The translations under genes were made by a program, and so were the position numbers. 64,000 nt of DNA, taken from positions 124,001-188,000 of the forward strand of contig NZ_PVRV01000020.1 in assembly GCF_003012345.1 (NCBI RefSeq), read 5' to 3'. The DNA is from Phytohalomonas tamaricis (lineage in GTDB: Bacteria > Pseudomonadota > Gammaproteobacteria > Pseudomonadales > Halomonadaceae). Below, one piece after another: positions 1 to 8,812 of the stretch (its first letter is position 1; each line of letters begins with the position of its first letter). The notes below the pieces were generated by a model. The model searched no databases. It saw only the letters and a program-made list of their open reading frames with translations, and was not told where the DNA came from.

Positions 1-850
1 TGACCATGTAGACGCGCTGATCTATATTCGCAGCCGTCTCGGTATTAATGGCGATTTCGACAAAGGCAGCCTCATGCGTCCATTGGCTGGCCAGATTGAG
101 GATGTCCTGAGTAAACGTCGCTGAAAACAGGAAGGTCTGACGTTCCTCGCGCTTGGGCGTCGCTCGAATGATGCGCTTGACGTCGGGAATAAAGCCCATC
201 GACAGCATGCGGTCAGCCTCATCAAGCACCAACACTTCGACCTGAGACAGATCAGCATCACGCTTTTGAAAGAAATCGAGCAAACGACCAGGCGTGGCGA
301 TCAGGATATCAAGCGGCTTGGCTAGCTGTTGCTGCTGCTTTTGATAGTCCATGCCACCAACGGCGCTGGCAACTTTCAAGCGCGTATAGCGAGTCAACGC
401 CTTGGCATCTTTCTCGATCTGCAAGGCCAGCTCACGGGTTGGCGCAATGATCAGCGCGCGTGGCGCTCCATTTTTCTGACCATCAGGTGTCTCTTCCTCA
501 AGGAAGTAGGTCAGAATCGAGATCAGAAATGCTGCCGTTTTACCGGTTCCAGTCTGCGCCTTGCCGACGACATCACCGCCAAGCAATGTGTGCTTGAGCG
601 CCTCAGCCTGAATGGGCGTGCAGTACTCAAACCCCTGCTCATGGATGGCCTGCATCAGTGGCATCGGCAGGTTAAAATCGTGGAAACGCCACTTACCTGC
701 GACGGCAGGCACCTCGAACTTCGAGATATCCCAGTCCTGACGCTGAGCCTTCTGCTGATTGGGTTCACCCTTACGCGGTTTACGCCGCCGACGCTTGGGT
801 TTGCGACTCTGATTCTGGGTCGGTGGAGATGTCTTTTCCGACTCGCTCAT
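1..850 (-). CDS. rhlB: DEAD-box ATP-dependent RNA helicase RhlB (3' end outside the window)
   Basis: Only the first ~283 residues are present; the reading frame runs off the left edge. It unwinds RNA duplexes using ATP, and in gammaproteobacteria RhlB works with RNase E in mRNA decay. A very basic N-terminal tail (residues ~15-30, rich in K/R) precedes the helicase core. Visible motifs are the Q-motif region YCTPIQ, motif I AQTGTGKT (about residue 95), PTREL, motif II DEAD (about residue 209) and motif III SAT (about residue 240). The ATG at 850 has no strong Shine-Dalgarno. The core resembles RhlB more than SrmB or RhlE, but without the C-terminus the paralogue call is not certain. Confidence 0.85.
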   Translation of the reverse strand, partial: MSESEKTSPPTQNQSRKPKRRRRKPRKGEPNQQKAQRQDWDISKFEVPAVAGKWRFHDFNLPMPLMQAIHEQGFEYCTPIQAEALKHTLLGGDVVGKAQTGTGKTAAFLISILTYFLEEETPDGQKNGAPRALIIAPTRELALQIEKDAKALTRYTRLKVASAVGGMDYQKQQQQLAKPLDILIATPGRLLDFFQKRDADLSQVEVLVLDEADRMLSMGFIPDVKRIIRATPKREERQTFLFSATFTQDILNLASQWTHEAAFVEIAINTETAANIDQRVYMV

Positions 851-1167
851 AACATTAGGATCATTTGGTTAGGGTGGATTGAGAAGTGCAAAATACCGAA
901 GGCTTACAACCGGGCGCAGTCTACGCCGGAACTTTCCGCCGGGATAGAGCCATGCCACAGACGCCTCACTGTTCGTGTATTCGCACAATATCGGTATAAA
1001 TGGCTTGATTACATTACTATTGTACCAGCCCTAGACGCTGACTGCGCCTGTAGGGTGGAAAGCTAGCCGCTGATTAAATTTTCAAATCAACGTCGTTACA
1101 CTACCAAGGAGGTTAAACCTCTTCACTCTTGCTAGAATCCCCGCCTTATTGAAAGGAAGTAACTGCC
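851..1167. other. Intergenic region between divergent rhlB and the 83-aa gene
   Basis: About 317 bases without a convincing gene. It should hold two divergent promoters. A TAGAAT -10-like hexamer lies at 1133-1138, ahead of the small plus-strand gene, but its -35 is weak. A short palindromic stretch (gaggttaaacctc) lies at about 1109-1121. Nothing else is recognised. Confidence 0.5.
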
Positions 1168-1419
1168 ATGACTCGACGCAAGAAAACACGCTCATTGGCC
1201 GACAAGGTCATGATCCGTACCGGCCGCCGCAAGGATTATCGCCAATGGCGCAATGAAACGCCTGATGCCACCGGATCAAGCAAGCGAACCATCAGCAAGA
1301 AAGCGAAGCAGCGCAAGGAACAGGCAGCGCGAAAGCAGGACCGCCAACGCCGTGAAGCCACGCCATTACCTGTCCACCCCCAGCACCCCGAGGATTCGGC
1401 TGCTGGTCAGGAGCAGTGA
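1168..1419 (+). CDS. Small Lys/Arg-rich protein of unknown function upstream of xthA
   Basis: An 83-residue, strongly basic, low-complexity protein starting [13 protein letters not shown]. The middle (residues ~40-65) is almost all K, R, Q, A and E and probably forms a charged helix. It has no signal peptide or membrane segment. A good ribosome binding site (GAAAGGAAG) lies 7-8 bases before the ATG, and the stop overlaps the start of xthA, so the two are probably co-translated. I do not recognise the family. The composition suggests a nucleic-acid or ribosome-associated protein (loosely like the short basic YihI-type proteins), but that is only a guess. Confidence 0.6.
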   Translation: MTRRKKTRSLADKVMIRTGRRKDYRQWRNETPDATGSSKRTISKKAKQRKEQAARKQDRQRREATPLPVHPQHPEDSAAGQEQ

Positions 1420-1421
1420 TG

Positions 1422-2237
1422 ATGAGGCTGGTATCTTTTAACATCAACAGTATTCGCGCCCGCCTGCATCAACTCGAAGCCATGATCGAAAGCCATGCGC
1501 CAGATATCATAGGTCTGCAGGAAACCAAGGTTCAGGATAGCGAGTTTCCCCTCGAGGAAGTCCAGAAACTCGGTTATCACGTTCACTTTCATGGCCAGAA
1601 AGGGCATTACGGCGTAGCGATGTTGACGCGTCAGGCGCCGGAAGCCGTATTCCTGGGCTTTCCCGATGATGGCGAAGATGCCCAGAAACGCATGATCGGC
1701 GTACGCATGGCAGGAACGGATGGCGAGCCCCTTACCGTCTGGAATGGCTATTTCCCTCAGGGCGAAAGCATTCACCATCCAAGCAAGTATCCCAACAAGC
1801 GTCACTTCTATACCCAGCTTTCGACACTGTTGGAAACATCACACCGTGCAAGTGAGCGGCTTGTCGTGATGGGGGATTTCAATATTTCGCCTGCCGATAT
1901 CGATATCGGGATTGGCGAGGCCAACCGCAAGCGCTGGCTGCGTGATGGCAAGACCAGCTTTCAGCCTGAAGAACGCGAGTGGTTAAATCGACTAATGACG
2001 TGGGGTCTGAAAGACAGCTTCCGCTGCTGCCACCCCGAAGAAAGTGAACTATTTAGCTGGTTCGATTACCGCTCAAAAGGATTCGAGCGTGAGCCCAAGC
2101 GTGGATTGCGCATCGACTTGATTCTGGTCAGTGATGCCCTGGTTCCTGCTGTACAGGATGCCGGTATCGACTATGAGTTACGCGCCATGACACGCCCATC
2201 GGATCATGCTCCGGTCTGGACCGACCTAGCCTTGTAA
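1422..2237 (+). CDS. xthA: Exodeoxyribonuclease III (AP endonuclease)
   Basis: Hydrolyses DNA 3' ends and cuts at abasic sites in base-excision repair. It is an endonuclease/exonuclease/phosphatase-fold protein of 271 residues, the usual ExoIII length. Visible catalytic motifs are LQETK (Glu near residue 36), GDFN (near 153) and the C-terminal SDHAPV (near 260). Three starts lie in tandem: GTG 1416, ATG 1419 and ATG 1422. The AGGAG at 1409-1413 and the family N-terminus (RLVSFNINS) favour 1422 or 1419. The start overlaps or abuts the stop of the small basic gene. The stop codon sits in the loop of a terminator hairpin shared with the convergent TPR gene. Confidence 0.95.
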   Translation: MRLVSFNINSIRARLHQLEAMIESHAPDIIGLQETKVQDSEFPLEEVQKLGYHVHFHGQKGHYGVAMLTRQAPEAVFLGFPDDGEDAQKRMIGVRMAGTDGEPLTVWNGYFPQGESIHHPSKYPNKRHFYTQLSTLLETSHRASERLVVMGDFNISPADIDIGIGEANRKRWLRDGKTSFQPEEREWLNRLMTWGLKDSFRCCHPEESELFSWFDYRSKGFEREPKRGLRIDLILVSDALVPAVQDAGIDYELRAMTRPSDHAPVWTDLAL

Positions 2238-2247
2238 AAGGCTAGGT
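2224..2247. terminator. Bidirectional hairpin at the convergent xthA / TPR gene ends
   Basis: A perfect 10-bp stem (2224-2233 with 2238-2247) and a 4-base loop GTAA that contains the xthA stop. The right arm overlaps the stop of the minus-strand TPR gene. There is no long T-run, so its strength is uncertain. Confidence 0.6.
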
Positions 2248-3483
2248 ATTGCCCCGTTGCGGCTCAGTCTCACCTGATGATTCTGAATTCGACTGAGCAA
2301 GCATGTTCTGCCAGGCCTCAGCCTGTTCGGCAACTTCCTGGCTGTTCGCTGCCTGCCTGAAGGCACGGCGTGCAGCCTCCCGATCCCCTTGCTCGTAGGC
2401 CGCTACTCCCTGCAATAACCAGAGTCGACCACGCGCACTATCCCCTGCCTGACGCGCATTGCTCAACCCTTTGATCGCCAGCGGCCAATTGCCCCAGCCA
2501 TAGGCCAGTTCGCCTAGCTGCCGCCAGTCACGCGCCTCATGGGTTTGATCAGCCAACGTTTGCCAGGCGTTTAACGCATGATCACGATCACGCGCCATTG
2601 TCCATGCCTGGGCGAGCTGACGCTGACGTTCCGGCGTAGGCTCAAGTTCACCTTTCATAAGCGCCTGGGCAAGAATTTCCGCTCCACGCGCCGGCGTCCC
2701 GCCGGCCATATGCAAGGCAATGCGCCGTTCCAGTGCCTCTGATCCTTTTAAGATACCGCGACGCCAGCCGGCTTCCCATAACGCAGCCGCGCGTCCTGGT
2801 TGTCCAATACGCTGATAAAGCGCCGCCGCACGTTGCCAGATCTGCGCATCCTGAGCGTCACGATCGATTTGCGCCTCGATCATTTTCACCGCTGCGTCAT
2901 TTTGACCAGCGTGCTGATAGATGACCGCTGCCAGTTCAGTCTGGCGTGATGAAAGCGCAGAAGTTGCATGACGGGCACGTTTAAGCCAGCGTGCCGCTGA
3001 TGACCAATTACCCTGATGAGCCTGCACCTGAGCCAGCAGCCAAAGATCAGATGGCGCTGGATATGCTTGTTCTGCCCAGCGTTCGAGCAAGGCCACACCG
3101 TTTTCCATCTGTCCCGCCCTTAATCTCAGCTTGGCTTCCCTTTCCAGCCAACTCACGCGCTGTGCCAGCGGGGCCACACTGATATCACGCGCCTGGGCAA
3201 AGAGATCAGCGGCATGAGCATCACGGCCACGCTTGGCTTCTGCATTAGCACCAAGCTGAAGATAAAGCGCCTTAGCCCAGCCGCTGGCGCCGCTGCTTCC
3301 CAAACGCTCAGCCTGGCGCTGCGCCTCGGCGGCAACATCAGCCATATCGCCGGTAGCAAGCTGCTGCTCAAGATGCTGCAATCGCTCAACCGTCGCCGGC
3401 GGCAAGGCAGGCCCTGCCGCCAGCGCCGGCAGGGAAAACACACACCACATGACCAGCAATAGACGCGTCAGTAGACGTTTCAT
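2242..3483 (-). CDS. TPR-repeat periplasmic protein, last gene of the TonB2-type cluster
   Basis: 413 residues with an N-terminal signal peptide (hydrophobic segment ~6-21, ending ALAA) and Ala/Trp/Leu-rich helical repeats of tetratricopeptide type over most of the rest (for example about residues 90-380). The Gly/Ser/Glu-rich C-terminus is probably disordered. It starts exactly at the tonB stop (TAATG), so translation is coupled. In Vibrio-type TonB2 loci a TPR protein is a regular member and is thought to support TonB-dependent uptake in the periplasm; the precise role here is inference from that context. The fold call is safe, and no catalytic motif was seen. Confidence 0.8.
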   Translation of the reverse strand: MKRLLTRLLLVMWCVFSLPALAAGPALPPATVERLQHLEQQLATGDMADVAAEAQRQAERLGSSGASGWAKALYLQLGANAEAKRGRDAHAADLFAQARDISVAPLAQRVSWLEREAKLRLRAGQMENGVALLERWAEQAYPAPSDLWLLAQVQAHQGNWSSAARWLKRARHATSALSSRQTELAAVIYQHAGQNDAAVKMIEAQIDRDAQDAQIWQRAAALYQRIGQPGRAAALWEAGWRRGILKGSEALERRIALHMAGGTPARGAEILAQALMKGELEPTPERQRQLAQAWTMARDRDHALNAWQTLADQTHEARDWRQLGELAYGWGNWPLAIKGLSNARQAGDSARGRLWLLQGVAAYEQGDREAARRAFRQAANSQEVAEQAEAWQNMLAQSNSESSGETEPQRGNT

Positions 3484-4265
3484 TATCCGCCTCTCAACTT
3501 GAACTCAAGCCGCTGAATGATATGCACGGGGTTATCCAAGCGTTCGAATACCCAACCTGACACGGCCTCTCTTGCCGCATCGTTAAATATGTTCCCCGGA
3601 CGAGAATCGACGATAGTGATTGAATTACGATCGACTCGACCATTCGTTTGTATCTCGAACTGAATTTCAACGAAGCCCTCCGTACCCCGCCTTCGCGCCC
3701 GACGTGGATAGTCAGGTTTCTCCATCTTCACTGGCTGAATCAGCCCCTTCTGCTGGGCGCTCACGATATCCTGAGCGGACTGTGCCCCTCCTGACGCTGC
3801 AGAACTCTGGGCCGATTGTTGCCTGGCCGAAGATGACGCTTGTGGCGTAGTTTGAGGCGTCGGCTCAGGACGCGGTTGCGGGCGCGGCGTGGGTTGCGGT
3901 TTAGGCTTGGGCACAGGCTGCGGCTTCGCAACATCAAGCTCAGGTAATGTGCTATCCAGCGAGATATCGGGCTGTTCAGGAGGCGGCGCTTCAGAGAGCG
4001 GCAAGGCGACGGCACTTTGAATATCAGGCACCGGCTGAGGCGCTGCCGCTGGACGCATCGGCGCAGCAGCCGGTTCTGGCAGTGTAGCCTCGGCAGGTTG
4101 CGCTGTGGGCTGTTCAGCCTGCTGCGCAGGCGCCTCAGTCATGGCAAACGTAAGCTTATGCGCAGGTTCACGCAACGCCTCGGGCGGAGCAACCAGCAAG
4201 GCCAGTCCAAAAAACAGCGCCAAGGCCAGCAATGCCCCAGCTGTAATGGCGACCAGACGGCGCAT
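3483..4265 (-). CDS. tonB: Energy transducer TonB (TonB2 type)
   Basis: Couples the proton motive force, harvested by ExbB/ExbD, to outer-membrane receptors. It has 260 residues: a single N-terminal membrane anchor (~6-27), a long Pro/Lys/Arg/Gln-rich periplasmic spacer (densest ~110-145), and a C-terminal TonB domain (~175-260) with the YPRRARRRGTEG start and the W-V-F end typical of the family. Start and stop overlap the flanking genes as TAATG junctions, so exbD, tonB and the TPR gene form one translationally coupled string. The cluster layout matches TonB2-type rather than TonB1-type systems. Confidence 0.9.
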   Translation of the reverse strand: MRRLVAITAGALLALALFFGLALLVAPPEALREPAHKLTFAMTEAPAQQAEQPTAQPAEATLPEPAAAPMRPAAAPQPVPDIQSAVALPLSEAPPPEQPDISLDSTLPELDVAKPQPVPKPKPQPTPRPQPRPEPTPQTTPQASSSARQQSAQSSAASGGAQSAQDIVSAQQKGLIQPVKMEKPDYPRRARRRGTEGFVEIQFEIQTNGRVDRNSITIVDSRPGNIFNDAAREAVSGWVFERLDNPVHIIQRLEFKLRGG

Positions 4266-4672
4266 TAGCCACGCCCTCGTGAGGCTGCAACGGCAATATC
4301 CTCGATCCCGGCTTGACGAATGCTATCCATTGTCTCGATTAATAGCCCCGTCTGTGATTGACGATCTGCCTGAACAACGACACCGCCACCGGCGCTACGT
4401 GCCGCACGCGCAACAACCTGACCGACGCGATCCTCATCGACAGCCTCGCCATTGACCCAGATGGCCCCTTCGGAAGTGATCGCCACCATGACTTGAGCAT
4501 CAGGCCGAGGCGTTGCCGAACTCGCTTCGGGCCGTTCAATCTCTACGCCACTCTCTCGCACGAAGCTGGTCGTCACGATAAAGAAGATCAGCATGATAAA
4601 AACCACATCAAGCATCGGTGTCAGATCGATGCCACTGGCGTCTTCGTCCTGACGCAGACGTCTTCTACGCAT
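4265..4672 (-). CDS. exbD: ExbD-type proton-channel subunit of the TonB2 cluster
   Basis: Inner-membrane partner of ExbB and TonB, 135 residues from the chosen start. A short basic N-terminus leads into a single transmembrane helix with the conserved DLTPMLDVVF motif; the Asp near residue 22 corresponds to the essential membrane Asp of ExbD/TolR. A periplasmic domain follows. Upstream in-frame ATGs exist at 4690 and 4678, but a GGAGG lies correctly spaced for the ATG at 4672, which overlaps the exbB stop by 8 bases. Confidence 0.9.
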   Translation of the reverse strand: MRRRRLRQDEDASGIDLTPMLDVVFIMLIFFIVTTSFVRESGVEIERPEASSATPRPDAQVMVAITSEGAIWVNGEAVDEDRVGQVVARAARSAGGGVVVQADRQSQTGLLIETMDSIRQAGIEDIAVAASRGRG

Positions 4673-5198
4673 GAGCATCCTCCGCTGCACGTGTCAGCTG
4701 ATCGTGAAGTCGCTGGTCCTCGCGCCGAATAACGTGTTCATAACGACTGGTAAAGAGAAGCCCCACAACGGCCACAGCCATACCAGCAAGTGTCGGCAGG
4801 GTCGCACGTGCAACCCCATCAGATAGCGAGCGCGCCTGACCAACACCGGACAGCGATAATCCATCGAATACCTGAATCATGCCAGTCACCGTGCCCAGCA
4901 GGCCCAGCAAGGGGCAAATGGCTATCAGCAGCTTTAGCCACGGCAGCGGTGCGCGTAGGGATAAAAGAAGCTCCTGACACCAACTCTCCCGGAGTGTCCG
5001 GGCACTCCAGCTGATGTGTTCACGCCGGCCGATCCAGCGCTCGATCAGTGCCTGTCGGCTCTTGGGGTAACCGAACTGCCAGAAGATCATCCGCTCAAAA
5101 CTGAGGGCAAATAGCAGCATGGCGGTCAACGCGATGGCCACCAGCACGGGGCCGCCTGCGGTAATGAGACGGTCGACGGGATCAAACAGCGCGTCCAT
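4665..5198 (-). CDS. exbB: ExbB-type proton-channel subunit (MotA/TolQ/ExbB family), TonB2 cluster
   Basis: 177 residues with three predicted membrane helices: one at ~15-38 and a C-terminal pair in the MotA/TolQ/ExbB domain with the conserved PLLGLLGTVTGMI stretch (~105-117). It forms the energising channel with ExbD for TonB. A longer frame reaches to 5261, but the ATG at 5198 is preceded by a near-perfect AGGAGG and overlaps the end of the upstream gene by only 17 bases, so I chose it. A second ExbB/ExbD pair lies at 38471-39516. Confidence 0.9.
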   Translation of the reverse strand: MDALFDPVDRLITAGGPVLVAIALTAMLLFALSFERMIFWQFGYPKSRQALIERWIGRREHISWSARTLRESWCQELLLSLRAPLPWLKLLIAICPLLGLLGTVTGMIQVFDGLSLSGVGQARSLSDGVARATLPTLAGMAVAVVGLLFTSRYEHVIRREDQRLHDQLTRAAEDAHA

Positions 5199-6576
5199 CG
5201 CGTCCTCCTCTGCGCTGGCTGTGCTGTAATACATCTTCCGCCAGCTCGCTTTCCTGAACATCCAAGTGATTCGCTAACGCAGCGCTGGCTTGTCCTTCCA
5301 GCACCGTCATCAGCTTCTTGCTGCGGCTGGCAATGGCGGTATGGGTGAAAAGTACCGGAATGGCCACGATCAAGCCGAGCACTGTCGTCACCAGTGCCTG
5401 ACTGATACCGCCCGCCATCAGTTTAGGGTCGCCGCTGCCAAACACAGTGATGGACTGAAACGTACCGATCATGCCCGTGACGGTACCCAAAAGCCCCATC
5501 AACGGGGCAACCGCCGCCACTAGCTTGACAAAGGACTGGCCGCGCTCAAGCTTCGGCTGCTCAGCCAGAAGCATCTCGTCAAGCCGGGCCTCAAGCACTT
5601 CGGGCTGGTGATAGCGACGGATTCCCTGAAAGCGCTTCAATACGCGTCCCAAAGGATTGTCTTCATGCAACGTGGTAAGCGTGCCAACCTGACGACGAAT
5701 CCGCCCGCTGACAGTCAACAGGTAACCCAATTGAGCAAGCCCGACCAGCAAGCCAATCACGCCTAATGCAATCGTTACGTAGCCAACCACGCCGCCTTGA
5801 GCAATGCGCTGGCCAAGCGTTGGCTGCTGCGCAAAGGCATCAAGGACGTTACCCCCTGAGGGATCAAATGGCACCCGATTACTGTCACCTTGAGCAAACG
5901 CACGTAATTGCGACTGCACATCGTCTGGCGTACGTTCAGCGACATTGACTGGCGTATCACCATGCGGTGGACGCAGCAAATTCTCGGCGCCTACAGCGCT
6001 CATCGCTCCGAGCCGAGTGACCTCACGGACGCTAACGCTACCGTCATGCCCAGCCACCGGCACCTGTAAACGTACGGCCTCAGCGCTGCGCGCAATCAAT
6101 TGGGAAAGCTGGTCGATGTACGTCGAGAACTGCTCGTTCGAAGGAATAGCATTATCGTCAATTGCATCAGGCACAACCGCCTCATTGCCCAGCGTGAGCC
6201 AGCTATCCTGAACGTCGTTACGCGTCTTGTTGATGCTGCGTCTTAACACATCAAAGACCGGCGTAAGGTCTTGCCCTTGGCTGCTACGCGCCTGATTAAG
6301 CTCGGTAAGTGCTTTCTGTTGCTCAGCCTGGCGCTTGTCCAGTTGCTCTCGTTCAGCCTGCGCTTTCTTCAGGCGCGCTTCCGCTTCATTGACCGCTTGT
6401 TCAAGCGCCTGTCGGTTATTGAGCAATTGATCGAGACGCTGACGATCGCGTCCTTCTGCCGCCTGAGCATCCTGCTGATAACTGCTGATAGTCTCTGCCA
6501 GAGAGGTTTCGGCATGCCCCGGTAAGCTGGCAACACTTAACGTACCCGCCAGTGCCACAGTAATTAGGCGTCTCAT
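5182..6576 (-). CDS. TtpC-like large MotA/TolQ/ExbB protein with periplasmic coiled coil
   Basis: 464 residues. A signal peptide (~1-22) is followed by a long Glu/Gln/Ala/Arg-rich coiled coil (~35-110), a periplasmic region, a membrane helix near 265-290, and a C-terminal MotA/TolQ/ExbB domain (~345-440) again containing PLMGLLGTVTGMIGTF. This architecture, between a DUF3450 gene and a standard ExbB, is that of TtpC, the extra component of TonB2 systems described in Vibrio. It probably joins the ExbB/ExbD/TonB complex. Its start overlaps the end of the DUF3450 gene by 4 bases. Confidence 0.85.
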   Translation of the reverse strand: MRRLITVALAGTLSVASLPGHAETSLAETISSYQQDAQAAEGRDRQRLDQLLNNRQALEQAVNEAEARLKKAQAEREQLDKRQAEQQKALTELNQARSSQGQDLTPVFDVLRRSINKTRNDVQDSWLTLGNEAVVPDAIDDNAIPSNEQFSTYIDQLSQLIARSAEAVRLQVPVAGHDGSVSVREVTRLGAMSAVGAENLLRPPHGDTPVNVAERTPDDVQSQLRAFAQGDSNRVPFDPSGGNVLDAFAQQPTLGQRIAQGGVVGYVTIALGVIGLLVGLAQLGYLLTVSGRIRRQVGTLTTLHEDNPLGRVLKRFQGIRRYHQPEVLEARLDEMLLAEQPKLERGQSFVKLVAAVAPLMGLLGTVTGMIGTFQSITVFGSGDPKLMAGGISQALVTTVLGLIVAIPVLFTHTAIASRSKKLMTVLEGQASAALANHLDVQESELAEDVLQHSQRRGGRDGRAV

Positions 6577-7388
6577 GAACTGGCCTCCTGTGGATTACGT
6601 TCACTGTCGTTCACGTCCTGGCTCGGCTGATCACCGCGTTGCACCTCAACGGAGAGCGGCAGAGACAACAATTCCGGGCTGCGCTGATCGGCGGCAATCT
6701 TGACACCGTTGCGTACGGCCTCCAGCACCTCGCCATCAATGGGCTGCCACGTGTGCTGTGCTGCGTTCCAAACACCGCCTTGACGACCATCAGGCGTCAT
6801 GTAATAAAAGCCCATGCGCCCCATACGCAGATACTGCACTTCAGTGTCATCTGAACCGACCAAGGTATCGCGCCAGGCTTCCATCTTTTGCCCGTAGTCG
6901 AGTTCCATCTGCCAGGCGCTGAGAATACGCTCAAGCTTGTCAGCAGACGACAAGGAGGCGTCAGCCAACATCGTCTCAAGGCTTTCAACCCGCGCCATGC
7001 GTTGCTCGTGCCGGAACGGCAAATCCGCCTCGACGATTGCTCGCAATCGCTCCACCATCTGGCGCATCGTGCCCGGCAGCGCTTCGCGTGTCGCATCGAG
7101 CGTATCGAGCGCATGACGCTGGCGCTCGATACGGGACTGTTGATCACGTACCAGCGGTGCGAGTTCCGCGTTATAGCTCTCGAGGCGCTTGGCTGTTTCC
7201 CGCGCGTCCCGCAGGTGAAGCAGTAACGCTTTGGTTTCATCATCAGCGGCATTGATGCTTTCTTGTAATACTTGCTGACGTGCCTGATGCTCAGCGGTTT
7301 CATCGCGTAGCGTTGGCGCCGCCAGGGCAGGCAAGGCAACCGCTAGAAGGCACGCACTTGCTATACGATGTGGAAATCGTGACCTCAC
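6573..7388 (-). CDS. DUF3450 family periplasmic coiled-coil protein, first gene of the TonB2 cluster
   Basis: 271 residues with a signal peptide (~1-23, ALAAP cleavage region) and a predicted coiled coil (~35-100), followed by a mixed domain with the YMTPDGRQGGVW region characteristic of DUF3450. The family regularly precedes TtpC in TonB2-type loci, and its molecular role is unclear. The start is GTG at 7388, supported by GGGAGA about 6 bases upstream; no ATG fits. A Fur-box-like sequence lies directly upstream (7403-7421), consistent with iron control of all six genes. Confidence 0.85.
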   Translation of the reverse strand: MRSRFPHRIASACLLAVALPALAAPTLRDETAEHQARQQVLQESINAADDETKALLLHLRDARETAKRLESYNAELAPLVRDQQSRIERQRHALDTLDATREALPGTMRQMVERLRAIVEADLPFRHEQRMARVESLETMLADASLSSADKLERILSAWQMELDYGQKMEAWRDTLVGSDDTEVQYLRMGRMGFYYMTPDGRQGGVWNAAQHTWQPIDGEVLEAVRNGVKIAADQRSPELLSLPLSVEVQRGDQPSQDVNDSERNPQEASS

Positions 7389-7402
7389 GAAGCTCTCCCA
7401 GA

Positions 7403-7421
7403 GATAAGGATCATAAAATTC
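7403..7421. promoter_or_regulatory. Putative Fur box ahead of the TonB2-type cluster
   Basis: GATAAGGATCATAAAATTC matches the classic 19-bp Fur palindrome at 13 of 19 positions by hand count. It sits 15-33 bases upstream of the GTG start of the first cluster gene, next to its ribosome binding site. Iron control of TonB systems is established elsewhere; the site here is an inference. Confidence 0.5.
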
Positions 7422-7828
7422 ACGGTACCGATACCAAGCTATTCATTGGCTACATCGGAACCTGTCCCAATAGGCGATGATCCTATTGGGACAGGCTCTT
7501 CAGACGAGGGGGAATGACGCAATGGCCAGCAGGTACAAAAACGCTTGCAGACAACCTACCTATAAAAATGGCTCGGCAGAAAAATACGCACCTTCGACAT
7601 AATGAGGGCTATCCATGGCCAGGCTCAGCATCCCTACACTGCATTTCGGCCGAATTATCTATCGGGCAAAACCATCGCAAAGCCATCCATCTCTCGCAAT
7701 GACGACTTTAACGCTAATACAAACAAGAACAATTATCAATTAATAATTGAAACATCACGCTCGTGCAGACGCACGTTTACGTCTACGTCTAGATAGCATC
7801 TAGTCAATCCTCATAGTGCTACAGATAT
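7422..7828. other. Intergenic stretch between the TonB2 cluster and etfA
   Basis: About 400 bases with no convincing gene on either strand; small ORFs here lack ribosome binding sites and family features. It contains a perfect 14-bp inverted repeat (7461-7495), an AT-rich dyad CAATTAT-6-ATAATTG (7730-7749) and a small dyad around 7790-7804. The cluster promoter must lie here. Confidence 0.5.
7461..7495. repeat. Perfect 14-bp inverted repeat upstream of the TonB2 cluster
   Basis: Arms 7461-7474 (CCTGTCCCAATAGG) and 7482-7495 (CCTATTGGGACAGG) with a 7-base loop. No T-run follows on either strand, so it does not look like a normal intrinsic terminator. It may be an operator or a small mobile repeat. 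Confidence 0.75.
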
Positions 7829-7830
7829 GA

Positions 7831-7858
7831 AAACGCCGAGCCAATAGGCTCAGCGTTT
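7831..7858 (-). terminator. Terminator of the etfBA operon
   Basis: A 12-bp stem (7831-7842 with 7847-7858) with one G-T pair and a 4-base loop, ending in TTTT on the minus strand, about 28 bases after the etfA stop. Confidence 0.75.
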
Positions 7859-7885
7859 ATACTGCTCATATCCGTGAAAGGCTTA

Positions 7886-8812
7886 TTAAAGCTTGTTAGC
7901 CAGTTCCGGCAGCGCCTCGAAAAGATCCGCCACCAAGCCGTAGTCGGCCACCTGGAAAATCGGCGCGTCCTCGTCTTTATTGATCGCCACGATGACTCTG
8001 GAATCCTTCATACCCGCCAGATGCTGGATAGCGCCTGAAATACCCACGGCAATATAAAGTTCGGGCGCCACGATTTTTCCCGTCTGCCCGACCTGGAAGT
8101 CATTAGGCACAAAGCCTGCATCGACCGCCGCCCGGGACGCACCCACTGCCGCACCAAGCTTGTCGGCAACCGCCTCGATCAGCTTGAAATTCTCACCGCT
8201 GCCCAGCCCACGCCCTCCGGAAATGACAATACGTGCCGCACTCAATTCCGGACGTTCGCCAGAAGCGAGCTGCTCCTCGACAAAACGCGACACGCCAATA
8301 TTCTCAACGATGGCAAGCGCCTCGATTGCTGCGCTACCTGCCATCTCGACCGGATCGAAGGCGCTGGTGCGTACGGTCACGACCTTGAGCGCATCGAGCG
8401 CTTGCACGGTAGCGATAGCACTACCGGCATAGACGGGACGAACAAACGTGTCTGCGCTTTCGACAGCAATAATGTCAGAAATCTGTGCAACATCCTTCAA
8501 CGCGGCGACACGGGGCATGAAATTCTTGCCCGCCGTGGAAGCGGCAGCGAAAACGTGGCTGTATTCCCCCGCCAGTATGGCAATCAGCGCTGCCATATTT
8601 TCGGCCAGCTCATGCTCATAAGCTGCGTCGTCAGCTACTCGTACTCGAGTGACACCACTCAACGTCGCGGCCGCTTCTGCAACGGTACTCGCTCCACTGC
8701 CAGCCACCAGCACATCGATATCACCGCCAATGACGCGCGCCGCTGAAACCACACGTGCGGTAGACGTGGCCAGCTGACCATTGTGATGTTCTGCTACCAC
8801 CAAGATGCCCAT
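7886..8812 (-). CDS. etfA: Electron transfer flavoprotein alpha subunit
   Basis: FAD-binding subunit of the soluble heterodimeric ETF, which accepts electrons from acyl-CoA and other dehydrogenases and passes them to ETF:ubiquinone oxidoreductase. 308 residues, normal length. The N-terminal ETF domain is followed by the conserved C-terminal FAD domain (~195-265), with the [12 protein letters not shown] and [14 protein letters not shown] motifs. It starts one base into the etfB stop (TAATG), so translation is coupled. The partner dehydrogenase for the quinone step is encoded divergently at 9940. Confidence 0.97.
   Translation of the reverse strand: MGILVVAEHHNGQLATSTARVVSAARVIGGDIDVLVAGSGASTVAEAAATLSGVTRVRVADDAAYEHELAENMAALIAILAGEYSHVFAAASTAGKNFMPRVAALKDVAQISDIIAVESADTFVRPVYAGSAIATVQALDALKVVTVRTSAFDPVEMAGSAAIEALAIVENIGVSRFVEEQLASGERPELSAARIVISGGRGLGSGENFKLIEAVADKLGAAVGASRAAVDAGFVPNDFQVGQTGKIVAPELYIAVGISGAIQHLAGMKDSRVIVAINKDEDAPIFQVADYGLVADLFEALPELANKL

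Noticed and set aside
901-915. TTGTAA-containing sequence (minus strand) as a Ter site
   Set aside because: Only the short GTTGTAA core matches; the flanking Ter bases do not.
329-1066. 245-codon plus-strand ORF
   Set aside because: It runs antisense to rhlB, whose DEAD-box motifs are unmistakable, and its translation shows no domain.
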